Source: Bacteroidales bacterium | GTDB taxonomy: Bacteria > Bacteroidota > Bacteroidia > Bacteroidales > UBA932 | NCBI GenBank assembly: GCA_017438265.1 | Contig: JAFRVZ010000073.1 | Coordinates: 1-40,837, forward strand | Direction: 5' to 3' | Length of the DNA: 40,837 nucleotides | In this document: positions 33,869 to 40,837 of the stretch, one piece after another | How positions within the stretch are numbered: the first letter of the stretch is position 1 | How the letters are laid out: each line of letters opens with the position of its first letter | Program-made: the position numbers and the translations under genes | Notes under the pieces: generated by a model | The model's database searches: none | Told to the model about the DNA's origin: nothing | Seen by the model: only the letters and a program-made list of their open reading frames with translations

Positions 33869-34861
33869 ATGGAAAGTGCAAACATCAAGGAGCTCAACGA
33901 CCGCATCCAGCAGGAGAGCGCGTTCGTGGATCTCCTCACCCTCGAGATGGGCAAGGTCATCGTCGGCCAGAAGCAGCTCGTCGAGAACCTCCTGATCGGC
34001 CTCCTGGCGAACGGCCACATCCTCCTGGAAGGCGTTCCGGGCCTCGCGAAAACCCTCGCGATCAACACCCTCGCCCAGGCCGTCTCCGCCAAGTTCAGCC
34101 GCATCCAGTTCACCCCGGACCTCCTCCCCGCCGACCTGACCGGCACCCTCATCTACTCCCAGAAGAAGGAGACCTTCGAGGTCCACAAAGGCCCCATTTT
34201 CGCCAACTTCGTCCTCGCCGATGAAATCAACCGTTCCCCGGCGAAGGTGCAGTCCGCGCTGCTGGAAGCGATGCAGGAGCGCCAGGTGACCCTCGGCGAC
34301 GAGACTTTCCGCCTGCCGGAGCCCTTCCTCGTGATGGCGACCCAGAACCCGATCGAGCAGGAGGGAACTTACCCGCTCCCGGAGGCCCAGGTCGACCGTT
34401 TCATGCTGAAGGTCGTCGTCGACTACCCGAAGAAGGAGGAGGAGCGCCTGATCGTCCGGATGAACAATTCCGGCACTTTCCCGAAGGCGAACCCGGTCGT
34501 GAGCCCGGAGGACATCGTGCGCGCCCGCGAAGTCGTGCGCGACGTCTACATGGACGAGAAGATCGAGCGCTACATCGTCGACATCGTCTATGCGACCCGG
34601 ACCCCGCAGGACTATGACCTCGCCTCCCTGAAGAACCTGATCGGCTACGGCGCCTCCCCGCGTGCCAGCATTTCGCTGAGCCTCGCCGCGAAGGCCTACG
34701 CCTTCATCAAGCGCCGCGGCTATGTGATCCCGGAGGACGTGCGCGCCGTCTGCAACGAGGTGCTGCGCCACCGCATCGGCCTGACCTACGAGGCCGAGGC
34801 GGAGAACGTCAAGCCCGAGGACATCATCGCCCAGGTCATCAACGCCGTCGTCGTTCCTTAA
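33869..34861 (+). CDS. moxR: MoxR-family AAA+ ATPase
   Basis: A 330-residue chaperone-type ATPase: Walker A EGVPGLAKT (54-62), Walker B LADEIN (115-120), sensor region MATQNPIEQEGTYPLPEAQVDRF, and the C-terminal lid. It leads the Bat operon, where MoxR ATPases are thought to act on vWA-domain partners. The ATG at 33869 (MESANIKELN) is preferred; the longer reading begins at TTG inside the promoter. The DUF58 gene follows after 14 bases. Confidence 0.94.
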   Translation: MESANIKELNDRIQQESAFVDLLTLEMGKVIVGQKQLVENLLIGLLANGHILLEGVPGLAKTLAINTLAQAVSAKFSRIQFTPDLLPADLTGTLIYSQKKETFEVHKGPIFANFVLADEINRSPAKVQSALLEAMQERQVTLGDETFRLPEPFLVMATQNPIEQEGTYPLPEAQVDRFMLKVVVDYPKKEEERLIVRMNNSGTFPKANPVVSPEDIVRAREVVRDVYMDEKIERYIVDIVYATRTPQDYDLASLKNLIGYGASPRASISLSLAAKAYAFIKRRGYVIPEDVRAVCNEVLRHRIGLTYEAEAENVKPEDIIAQVINAVVVP

Positions 34862-34875
34862 CGGGGGAAGCAGCC

Positions 34876-35766
34876 ATGGCAACGGATTCGGCATCGGAAC
34901 TGCTCCGCAAAGTCCGGAAGATTGAGATCCGGACGCGGGCCCTGTCGCACCAGATCTTCGCCGGGGAATACCACTCGGCGTTCAAGGGGCGCGGCATGGC
35001 CTTCAGCGAAGTGCGTGAGTATCAGTATGGTGACGATGTGCGAAACATGGACTGGAACGTGACCGCCCGCCTGCGCGCCCCGTATGTCAAGGTGTTCGAG
35101 GAGGAGCGCGAACTGACGGTCGTCCTGCTGGTCGACGTCAGCCGCTCCGGCCTTTTCGGCACGGCCGGAAAGACGAAGCGCGAGCTGCTCGCGGAGATCG
35201 CGGCGGTGCTCGCCTTTTCCGCCAGCATCAACAACGACAAGGTCGGCGCCCTGTTCTTCAGCGACCGGGTCGAGAAATTCATCCCCCCGGCGAAGGGGCG
35301 CACGAACCTGCTCCACATCATCCGGGAGATCATCGACCTGAAGCCGTCCTCGGACGGCACCGACATCGGCGAAGCCCTGCGCTTCCTGTCCGGCGCGATC
35401 AAGAAGAAGTGCACCGCGTTCCTGCTGAGCGACATGCTCGACGTGGACGCGGAGGGACGGCCGCGCTACGAGGACGCCCTGAAGGTGGCGGCGGTCCGCC
35501 ACGACCTGTCGGTCGTCAAGGTCTATGACCCGCGGGAGCGGACGCTGCCCGACGTGGGCCTGGTCCATATCAAGGATTCCGAGAGCGGCGAGGCCGCCTG
35601 GATCAACACCGGCAGCAGGGCTGTCCGGGAGGAATATGCCCGCTGGCAGGAGCAGGTCTCCGCGCGGGAGCAGGCGCTGCTGGGCCGGTACCGGGTCGAC
35701 AGCGTCAGCATTGCGACGAATGAAGATTATGTCAAGGGCCTGATGGCCCTGTTCAACAGGAGATGA
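34876..35766 (+). CDS. DUF58 vWA-like protein
   Basis: A 296-residue cytoplasmic protein. REYQYGDDVRNMDWNVTAR (48-66) is the DUF58 signature, and DVSRSG (87-92) with later Ser/Thr/Asp residues forms a vWA metal-ion site. It is the usual partner of MoxR. Its stop overlaps the next start as ATGA. The role in Bat systems, membrane stress tolerance, is known only loosely. Confidence 0.92.
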   Translation: MATDSASELLRKVRKIEIRTRALSHQIFAGEYHSAFKGRGMAFSEVREYQYGDDVRNMDWNVTARLRAPYVKVFEEERELTVVLLVDVSRSGLFGTAGKTKRELLAEIAAVLAFSASINNDKVGALFFSDRVEKFIPPAKGRTNLLHIIREIIDLKPSSDGTDIGEALRFLSGAIKKKCTAFLLSDMLDVDAEGRPRYEDALKVAAVRHDLSVVKVYDPRERTLPDVGLVHIKDSESGEAAWINTGSRAVREEYARWQEQVSAREQALLGRYRVDSVSIATNEDYVKGLMALFNRR

Positions 35767-36707
35767 TGCGAGGATTGCTCATATCGGCGCTTTTGCTCTC
35801 CGGGATCGTCCCGAAGGGCGAGGCCTTTCTGGAACAGCTCCAGAAGCGGGATTCGGTCCTGATCGCCGACCAGGTCCGCTACGGCTTCCGGCTGGAAGAC
35901 GTGGAGGCGGGCACTGCGATCGCGCTGCCGGACTGGTCGCGCTTCACGGGGGACACCCTCGTCCTGGTGCAGGACTGGCAGCTGGATACGCTGAAAGGCG
36001 GGAAAAAGGCTTCCCGGTATGAGATCCGGGGCTATGTGACCCTCGCTGCGTTCGAGGAAGGGGAGTATGTGCTGCCGCCGGTGTCGGTGCGGGTGCAGGA
36101 ACCCGGCCGGGGCGCGGACACGCTCGTGTTCGATCCGCAGGTCCTGCAGGTCCGGACGATGCCCGTCGATACGACGACCTTCGTCCCGCACGACATCAAG
36201 GGCCAGATCCGCTATCCGCTGACATTCCGGGAGCTGGTGCCCTGGATCCTGGGCGGGCTGCTGCTCGCGGCGCTGGCCGCCGGGGCGGTCTGGCTGGTCC
36301 GCAGGCGCCGGAGCGCGGCGGCGGAGGCGGAATCGAAGGATCCGGCCTACATCGTCGCCCTGCGCCGCCTCGAGCACTGGCGGGATGAGAAATACTGGGC
36401 GCCGGAGCGGCAGAAGCAGTTCTATTCCGGCATCACGGATACGCTACGCGCCTACATCGCCGACCGCTTTGCGATCGACGCCCAGGAAATGACGACCGCG
36501 GAGATCTTCGGGGCGCTGAAGGGCAACCCCGACCTGACGCCGGAGCAGTACGGAAACGCGAAGGAACTCTTCGAGACGGCGGACTTCGTCAAGTTTGCCA
36601 AGCATGTCGCCCCGGAGGAATACAACCGGAAGGCCATTCCGGAGGCGGTCGGGTTCGTGATGGGTACCTATAAGGAAGAACCGCAGGAGGAAAAGGAGGC
36701 GCAATGA
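35763..36707 (+). CDS. Bat-operon membrane protein
   Basis: A 314-residue protein with a signal peptide or anchor (1-21), an extracytoplasmic beta domain (about 22-150), one strong transmembrane helix (about 158-182: ELVPWILGGLLLAALAAGAVWLV) and a cytoplasmic tail of about 130 residues (YSGITDTLRAYIADRF, EMTTAEIFGAL). This layout is standard in Bacteroidota Bat operons between DUF58 and batA; the function is unknown. ATG may be the first or second of ATGATG. It overlaps batA by ATGA. Confidence 0.85.
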   Translation: MMRGLLISALLLSGIVPKGEAFLEQLQKRDSVLIADQVRYGFRLEDVEAGTAIALPDWSRFTGDTLVLVQDWQLDTLKGGKKASRYEIRGYVTLAAFEEGEYVLPPVSVRVQEPGRGADTLVFDPQVLQVRTMPVDTTTFVPHDIKGQIRYPLTFRELVPWILGGLLLAALAAGAVWLVRRRRSAAAEAESKDPAYIVALRRLEHWRDEKYWAPERQKQFYSGITDTLRAYIADRFAIDAQEMTTAEIFGALKGNPDLTPEQYGNAKELFETADFVKFAKHVAPEEYNRKAIPEAVGFVMGTYKEEPQEEKEAQ

Positions 36708-37690
36708 TGTTTTTCCAGAATCCGAAACTCCTTTGGCTGCTCGTGCTGCCCGCGCTGCTCCTGGTCCACTACCTGTACCTGGAGCTGACCGGACGGCGGC
36801 CCCACCTGCGCGTCCCGGCGGCGCAGCCCTGGAAGCGGACGGGCCTGAGCCCGCTCGCGGTCCTGCGCCACGTGCCGTTCGCGCTGCGCCTCGCCGCCCT
36901 CGTGCTGATCATCGTCTGCCTGGCGCGGCCGCGCTCCTCGGAGGATTTCGAGCGCGTGGACACGGAAGGCATCGACATCGTCCTCGCGATGGATGTCTCG
37001 ACCAGTATGCTGGCCCGGGACTTCACCCCGGACCGCATCAGCGCCGCCAAGGACATCGCGATCGAGTTCATCGCCGAGCGGCCGACCGACCGCATCGGCA
37101 TCGTCGTCTTTGCGGGGGAGAGCTACACGCAGTGCCCGCTGACGACGGACCGCTCGACGCTGATCAACCTGATCAAGGAGATCCAGACCGGCCTGATCGA
37201 GGACGGGACGGCCATCGGCAACGGCCTCGCGACGGCCGTGGCCCGGATGGCGGACTCGGACGCGAAGAGCCGGGTCATCATCCTGCTGACGGACGGCGTG
37301 AACAACAGCGGCGAGATTGCGCCGCAGACCGCCGCCGAGATTGCCAATACCTATGGTATCCGGGTATATACGATCGGAATCGGCGCCAACGGTACGGCGC
37401 CGTATCCCGTGATGACGCCCTGGGGCGTCGATGTCCAGAACGTCCGCGTCGAGATCGACGAGGACCTGCTCAAGGGCATCGCCGAGACCAGCGGCGGCCG
37501 CTATTTCCGCGCGACCGACAACACGAAGCTCGCGGAAATCTACAGTGAAATCAACCGGATGGAGAAGTCCCGCACGGTGGTCGACAGTTTCCCGGTCTAC
37601 CGGGAGCTCTACACGAAATACGCCGTCGCGGCGCTGCTCTGTCTGTTGCTCGAAGTTTTAATCCGTCTCTTGCTCAGGAGGTTGCCGTGA
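36704..37690 (+). CDS. batA: BatA, membrane vWA protein
   Basis: A 328-residue inner-membrane protein with helices near 8-24, 58-74 and a C-terminal anchor, and a vWA domain between. MIDAS residues are in DVSTSM (Asp97) with LLTDGVNNSG. Together with BatB it forms the membrane vWA pair tied to aerotolerance in Bacteroides fragilis (family knowledge). It overlaps both neighbours by 4 bases. Confidence 0.93.
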   Translation: MMFFQNPKLLWLLVLPALLLVHYLYLELTGRRPHLRVPAAQPWKRTGLSPLAVLRHVPFALRLAALVLIIVCLARPRSSEDFERVDTEGIDIVLAMDVSTSMLARDFTPDRISAAKDIAIEFIAERPTDRIGIVVFAGESYTQCPLTTDRSTLINLIKEIQTGLIEDGTAIGNGLATAVARMADSDAKSRVIILLTDGVNNSGEIAPQTAAEIANTYGIRVYTIGIGANGTAPYPVMTPWGVDVQNVRVEIDEDLLKGIAETSGGRYFRATDNTKLAEIYSEINRMEKSRTVVDSFPVYRELYTKYAVAALLCLLLEVLIRLLLRRLP

Positions 37691-38688
37691 TCATTTTTGC
37701 CCAATACCGTTTCCTGTGGCTGCTGCTGCTCGTTCCGCTGTTCCTGCTCGGATACGGCGTGGTGCGGCGGCTGCGGCTTGCGCGCGTCCGTCGCCTGGGC
37801 GACCGGGCGCTCGTCGAAGCGCTGATGCCGTCGTACTCCGGTGCGAAGGGATGGGTCCGGATGGTACTGTTCTCGCTGGCGTTCTTCTTCTTCGTGATCG
37901 GGCTGGCGCGGCCGCGCCTTGGGGCGAAGCTGAGCGAGCGGGAGACCCACGGCGCCGAGATTGTGATCGCACTGGACGTGTCGAACTCGATGCTGTCGCA
38001 GGACCTGTCGCCGAACCGCCTGGACCGGGCCAAGCTTGCGATCTCGCGGCTCGTGGACCGGCTGCAGGAGGACCGCATCGGGCTGGTCGTCTTCGCCGGC
38101 GACGCTTTCGTGCAGCTGCCGATTACGGCGGACTATGTCTCCGCGAAGATGTTCCTGAACTCGGTTGACACCGGTTCCGTGCCGATCCAGGGCACGGCGA
38201 TCGGCGAGGCGGTCTATACCGCGATCCGGAGCTTCAGCGCCCAGAGCGAGAAGAGCCGCGCGATCATCGTGATCACGGACGGCGAGAACCACGAGGATGA
38301 CCCTGTCGCGGCCGCGAAAGAGGCGGCGGAGATGGGGATCCGGGTCTATACGGTCGGCGTGGGTTCCGCCCAGGGCCAGCCGATTCCCAAGGACGGCGAA
38401 CTGATGAAGGACAAGGACGGCAACATCGTCGTGACGCGCCTCGACGAGCAGGTGCTCCGGGAGATGGCGCGCGTCGGGAACGGCGCGTACGTCCACGCCG
38501 GGAACGAGGAGTTCGGCCTGAATCCGATCGTGGACGACATCCGCCGGATGGAGGACGAGCGCTTCAGCTCCGTCGTCTTCGAGGAGTATGACGAACAGTA
38601 TATGTATTTCTTCGCCATCGCGCTGGCGCTCTTCGTGCTGGAAATGCTGATCGGCGAGAAGAAGGCGAAAAGGAGGTTGTTCGAATGA
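37687..38688 (+). CDS. batB: BatB, membrane vWA protein
   Basis: A 333-residue paralogue of BatA with N-terminal helices (about 5-24, 58-74), a vWA domain with DVSNSM (Asp97) and VITDGENHEDD, and a C-terminal helix (about 305-325). It starts with GTG at 37687, which overlaps the batA stop as GTGA; GGAGG lies 6 bases upstream. The predicted partners are BatA, BatC and BatD. Confidence 0.93.
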   Translation: MIIFAQYRFLWLLLLVPLFLLGYGVVRRLRLARVRRLGDRALVEALMPSYSGAKGWVRMVLFSLAFFFFVIGLARPRLGAKLSERETHGAEIVIALDVSNSMLSQDLSPNRLDRAKLAISRLVDRLQEDRIGLVVFAGDAFVQLPITADYVSAKMFLNSVDTGSVPIQGTAIGEAVYTAIRSFSAQSEKSRAIIVITDGENHEDDPVAAAKEAAEMGIRVYTVGVGSAQGQPIPKDGELMKDKDGNIVVTRLDEQVLREMARVGNGAYVHAGNEEFGLNPIVDDIRRMEDERFSSVVFEEYDEQYMYFFAIALALFVLEMLIGEKKAKRRLFE

Positions 38689-39416
38689 GAAGGTATGTGA
38701 TCGGACTGGCGCTGCTGCTCTGCGTGCTGCCGCTGGGGGCCCAGACGGACCGCCGGGAGGTGCGCAGGGGCAACCGCGAATTCCGCAAGGGTGCGTTCCG
38801 GGAGGCGGAGATCGACTACCGGAAGGCCCTTGTGAAGGATTCCCTGTCGCTGGCAGGGGAGTACAACCTCGCTTCGACGCTCTACCGCCTGGAGGATTAT
38901 GAGAATGCCGGCAAGGCGCTGGAGACAGTGAAGGAGGTGGCGCCCGCGAGTGCGTATGCGTCCGATTACCACTACAATGCGGGCGACGTCGCCCTCGCGC
39001 GGAAGGACTATGCCGCGGCGGTGGACGCCTTCAAGGCCTCGCTGCTGCTGAACCCGGGCGACCTGGACGCCAAGGAGAACTACATCTACGCGAAGAAGAT
39101 GCTGGAGAACCAGCAGAACGGCGGTGGCGGCGGTTCGGACAACCAGGACCAGAACCAGGACCAGAATCAGGATCAGAACCAGGATCAGAACCAGGATCAG
39201 AACCAGGATCAGAACCAAGATCAGCAGGATCAGAATCAGGACCGGCAGAACCAGGACCAGGACGGACAGCAGCCCCAGCCGCAGCCGAACATCTCCCGGC
39301 AGCAGGCCCAGCAGATGCTCCGCGCCATCCAGGCCCGCGAGAAGGAGACCCAGGACAAGGTGAACCGCGAGAAGGCGGCCGCCCTCCAGTCCCGCCAGAA
39401 AGAGAAAAATTGGTAA
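38685..39416 (+). CDS. batC: BatC, TPR protein with a Gln/Asn/Asp repeat
   Basis: A 243-residue exported protein: signal peptide to about residue 20 (LPLGAQ), two to three TPR units (about 22-145: NREFRKGAFREAEIDYRKAL, YHYNAGDVALARKDYAAAVDAF), then seven exact NQDQ units starting at residue 153, and a basic coiled C-terminus (QQMLRAIQAREKETQDKVNR). BatC scaffolds the BatA/B complex in the periplasm. The ATG overlaps batB as ATGA. Confidence 0.9.
   Translation: MRRYVIGLALLLCVLPLGAQTDRREVRRGNREFRKGAFREAEIDYRKALVKDSLSLAGEYNLASTLYRLEDYENAGKALETVKEVAPASAYASDYHYNAGDVALARKDYAAAVDAFKASLLLNPGDLDAKENYIYAKKMLENQQNGGGGGSDNQDQNQDQNQDQNQDQNQDQNQDQNQDQQDQNQDRQNQDQDGQQPQPQPNISRQQAQQMLRAIQAREKETQDKVNREKAAALQSRQKEKNW
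39141..39266 (+). repeat. 12-bp tandem repeat in batC
   Basis: Seven head-to-tail 12-base units of AACCAGGATCAG type, with scattered synonymous C/T changes, followed by degenerate units. They encode NQDQ. The array is in frame and likely length-variable. Confidence 0.9.
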
Positions 39417-39417
39417 G

Positions 39418-40837
39418 ATGAAAAGGATAGTTGCGATATTGATGGCGTTGCTTGCCGCCCAGGCGCTGCTGGCGCAGACCTCCATCCGGGTGCAGGCGCC
39501 GAACGTGGTGGCTGCCGACGAGCAGTTCAACGTGACCTTCATCATCGAAGGCGAGAACGCTCCCTCCTCCTTCGAGTGGGAGGCGGGGGACGACTTCCAG
39601 CTGGTCTGGGGGCCGCAGCGCGGGACTTCGTCCAGCATCAGTATCGTGAACGGCAAGCGCACGCGCTCGTCCCAGACGACCTATACCTATGTCCTGATGC
39701 CCCGCAGGGCCGGTACCTTCGAGATTCCGACGGCGACCGCGGTCGTCAAGGGCAACACCCTGACCTCTGGGAAGGCGTCCGTCGAGGTCGTCAGCGGAGG
39801 CGCTTCCTCCCGGGGCGGCAATGCGGCTTCGTCGGGCGGTTCGGTCTCCGCGACCGGGGACATCGCCGACGCCGACCTCTTCCTCCGCCTGACCCTGAGC
39901 CGCACGAGTGTCGTGGTCGGCGAGCCCGTCACGGCGACGCTGAAGCTCTACCAGCGGGTCAACATCGCCGGGCTCGAAGATGCCAAATTCCCTTCGTTCA
40001 ACGGCTTCTGGAGCCAGGAGACCGCCGCGCCCTCGAGCATCGAGTTCCGGCGCGAGAGCTACAACGACATGATTTACAACGCTGCGCTGCTGCGCAGCTG
40101 GACGCTGATTCCGCAGCAGGCGGGGACGCTCCGAATCGATCCGGCGGAACTGGTCTGCCTCGTCAATGTCCGGAACGCCTCGACGTCCGGCAGCATCTTC
40201 GACAGCTTCTTCGACGACTACCGGACGGTGCGCAAGCGCGTCTATTCCTCCGCCTACGAGGTGCGCGTCTCGCCGCTGCCCGCCGGGGCGCCGGCTTCCT
40301 TCCACGGGGGCGTGGGCAGCTTCACGATGGACGTGGCGCTGACCCGCGACTCGCTGAAGGCCCACGACGCCGCTTCCCTGAAGGTGACGGTCTCCGGCAC
40401 CGGAAACGTGGCGCTGCTGGAAGCCCCTGTGATCCAGTTCCCGCCGGATTTCGAGGTCTATGATATGAAGACCGCCGAATCAGCCGGTTCGAAGACGTTC
40501 GAATTCCCGTTCATCCCGCGCAGCCACGGCGAGTTTGCGCTGGACCCCGTGGAATACAGTTATTATGATATCCGGAACCGCCGGTACGTGACCCTGCGGT
40601 CCGAGCCGATGACGCTCCGGGTCGCGCCGGGCGCCGGCGGCGACGCCGCTGCGGGCGGTACCCTGATCCAGGGCACAAACCGCAGGGATGTGAAGGACCT
40701 GGGCAGCGACATCCGCTTCATCAAGACCGGCGATCCTTCCTTCGCCCGTGCCGGCTCCTTCTTTGTGGGCTCGGCGGGCTTCTGGGCGGCGGTCGCCGCG
40801 CTGGTGGCGGCGGCAGCGGCCGCGTGGGCCGTGCTGC
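39418..40837 (+). CDS. batD: BatD, partial (cut by the window end)
   Basis: An open frame of 473 codons with no stop runs off the right end. Signal peptide MKRIVAILMALLAAQALLAQ is followed by extracytoplasmic beta-sandwich repeats (VVAADEQFNVTFIIEG, SRTSVVVGEPVTATLKLYQ, ASLKVTVSGTGNVALLEAP), then a membrane helix beginning near residue 455 (SAGFWAAVAALVAAAAAAWAVL, in part). This is the BatD layout, with the cytoplasmic tail missing here. It begins one base after the batC stop. batE may follow outside the window. Confidence 0.9.
   Translation, partial: MKRIVAILMALLAAQALLAQTSIRVQAPNVVAADEQFNVTFIIEGENAPSSFEWEAGDDFQLVWGPQRGTSSSISIVNGKRTRSSQTTYTYVLMPRRAGTFEIPTATAVVKGNTLTSGKASVEVVSGGASSRGGNAASSGGSVSATGDIADADLFLRLTLSRTSVVVGEPVTATLKLYQRVNIAGLEDAKFPSFNGFWSQETAAPSSIEFRRESYNDMIYNAALLRSWTLIPQQAGTLRIDPAELVCLVNVRNASTSGSIFDSFFDDYRTVRKRVYSSAYEVRVSPLPAGAPASFHGGVGSFTMDVALTRDSLKAHDAASLKVTVSGTGNVALLEAPVIQFPPDFEVYDMKTAESAGSKTFEFPFIPRSHGEFALDPVEYSYYDIRNRRYVTLRSEPMTLRVAPGAGGDAAAGGTLIQGTNRRDVKDLGSDIRFIKTGDPSFARAGSFFVGSAGFWAAVAALVAAAAAAWAVL

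Overview
The window looks like chromosomal DNA of a GC-rich member of the Bacteroidales (Bacteroidota). The evidence is a SusC/SusD pair, SPII lipoproteins with short lipoboxes, a Bat (moxR/vWA) operon, Thr-Tyr-Gly-Thr tRNA order, and repeated promoters of the TTTG/TAnnTTTG type with weak or absent Shine-Dalgarno sites. I cannot name a genus. Nearly all of the window is coding; no prophage, transposase or CRISPR is visible.

Layout. 1-405: minus-strand tRNA operon (Thr-UGU, Tyr, Gly, Thr-GGU; EF-Tu probably follows off the left edge). 481-2376: dxs (-). 2472-5178: two tandem MFSD1-like transporters (+). 5189-6028: small-molecule kinase-like protein (-). 6201-10825: minus-strand operon aroE, GH3 glycosidase, ssb, CE1-type esterase. 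10974-14246: DUF6057-like membrane protein plus a PD40/TolB-like lipoprotein with one CxxCH motif (+). 14428-18023: recJ, a TlpA-like lipoprotein without its cysteines, and a DUF1080 protein (-). 18126-20454: lysS and a SpoU methyltransferase (+). 20750-25491: susC-susD (-). 25670-32979: one compact minus-strand operon exbB-exbD-tonB-rluB-era-parC-aroK. 33034-33789: truA (-). 33869-40837: moxR, DUF58, a membrane protein, batA, batB, batC and a batD cut by the window end (+).

How the parts fit. ExbB/ExbD/TonB would power the SusC transporter next door. AroE and AroK are two shikimate-pathway steps in different operons. The secreted GH3, CE1-type and DUF1080 proteins and SusCD fit a saccharolytic gut lifestyle. 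The DUF6057/CxxCH pair has no known role.

The least explained signals are non-coding: an identical 69-bp palindromic element present twice (6115-6183 and 20619-20687), a perfect 24-bp inverted repeat around a 59-bp core (14254-14360), a REP-like mosaic (20457-20618), and promoters placed so close to start codons that several transcripts (recJ, truA, the DUF6057-like gene) would be nearly leaderless. I do not see a clear new defence or biosynthetic system; the DUF6057/CxxCH lipoprotein pair is the best protein-level candidate.
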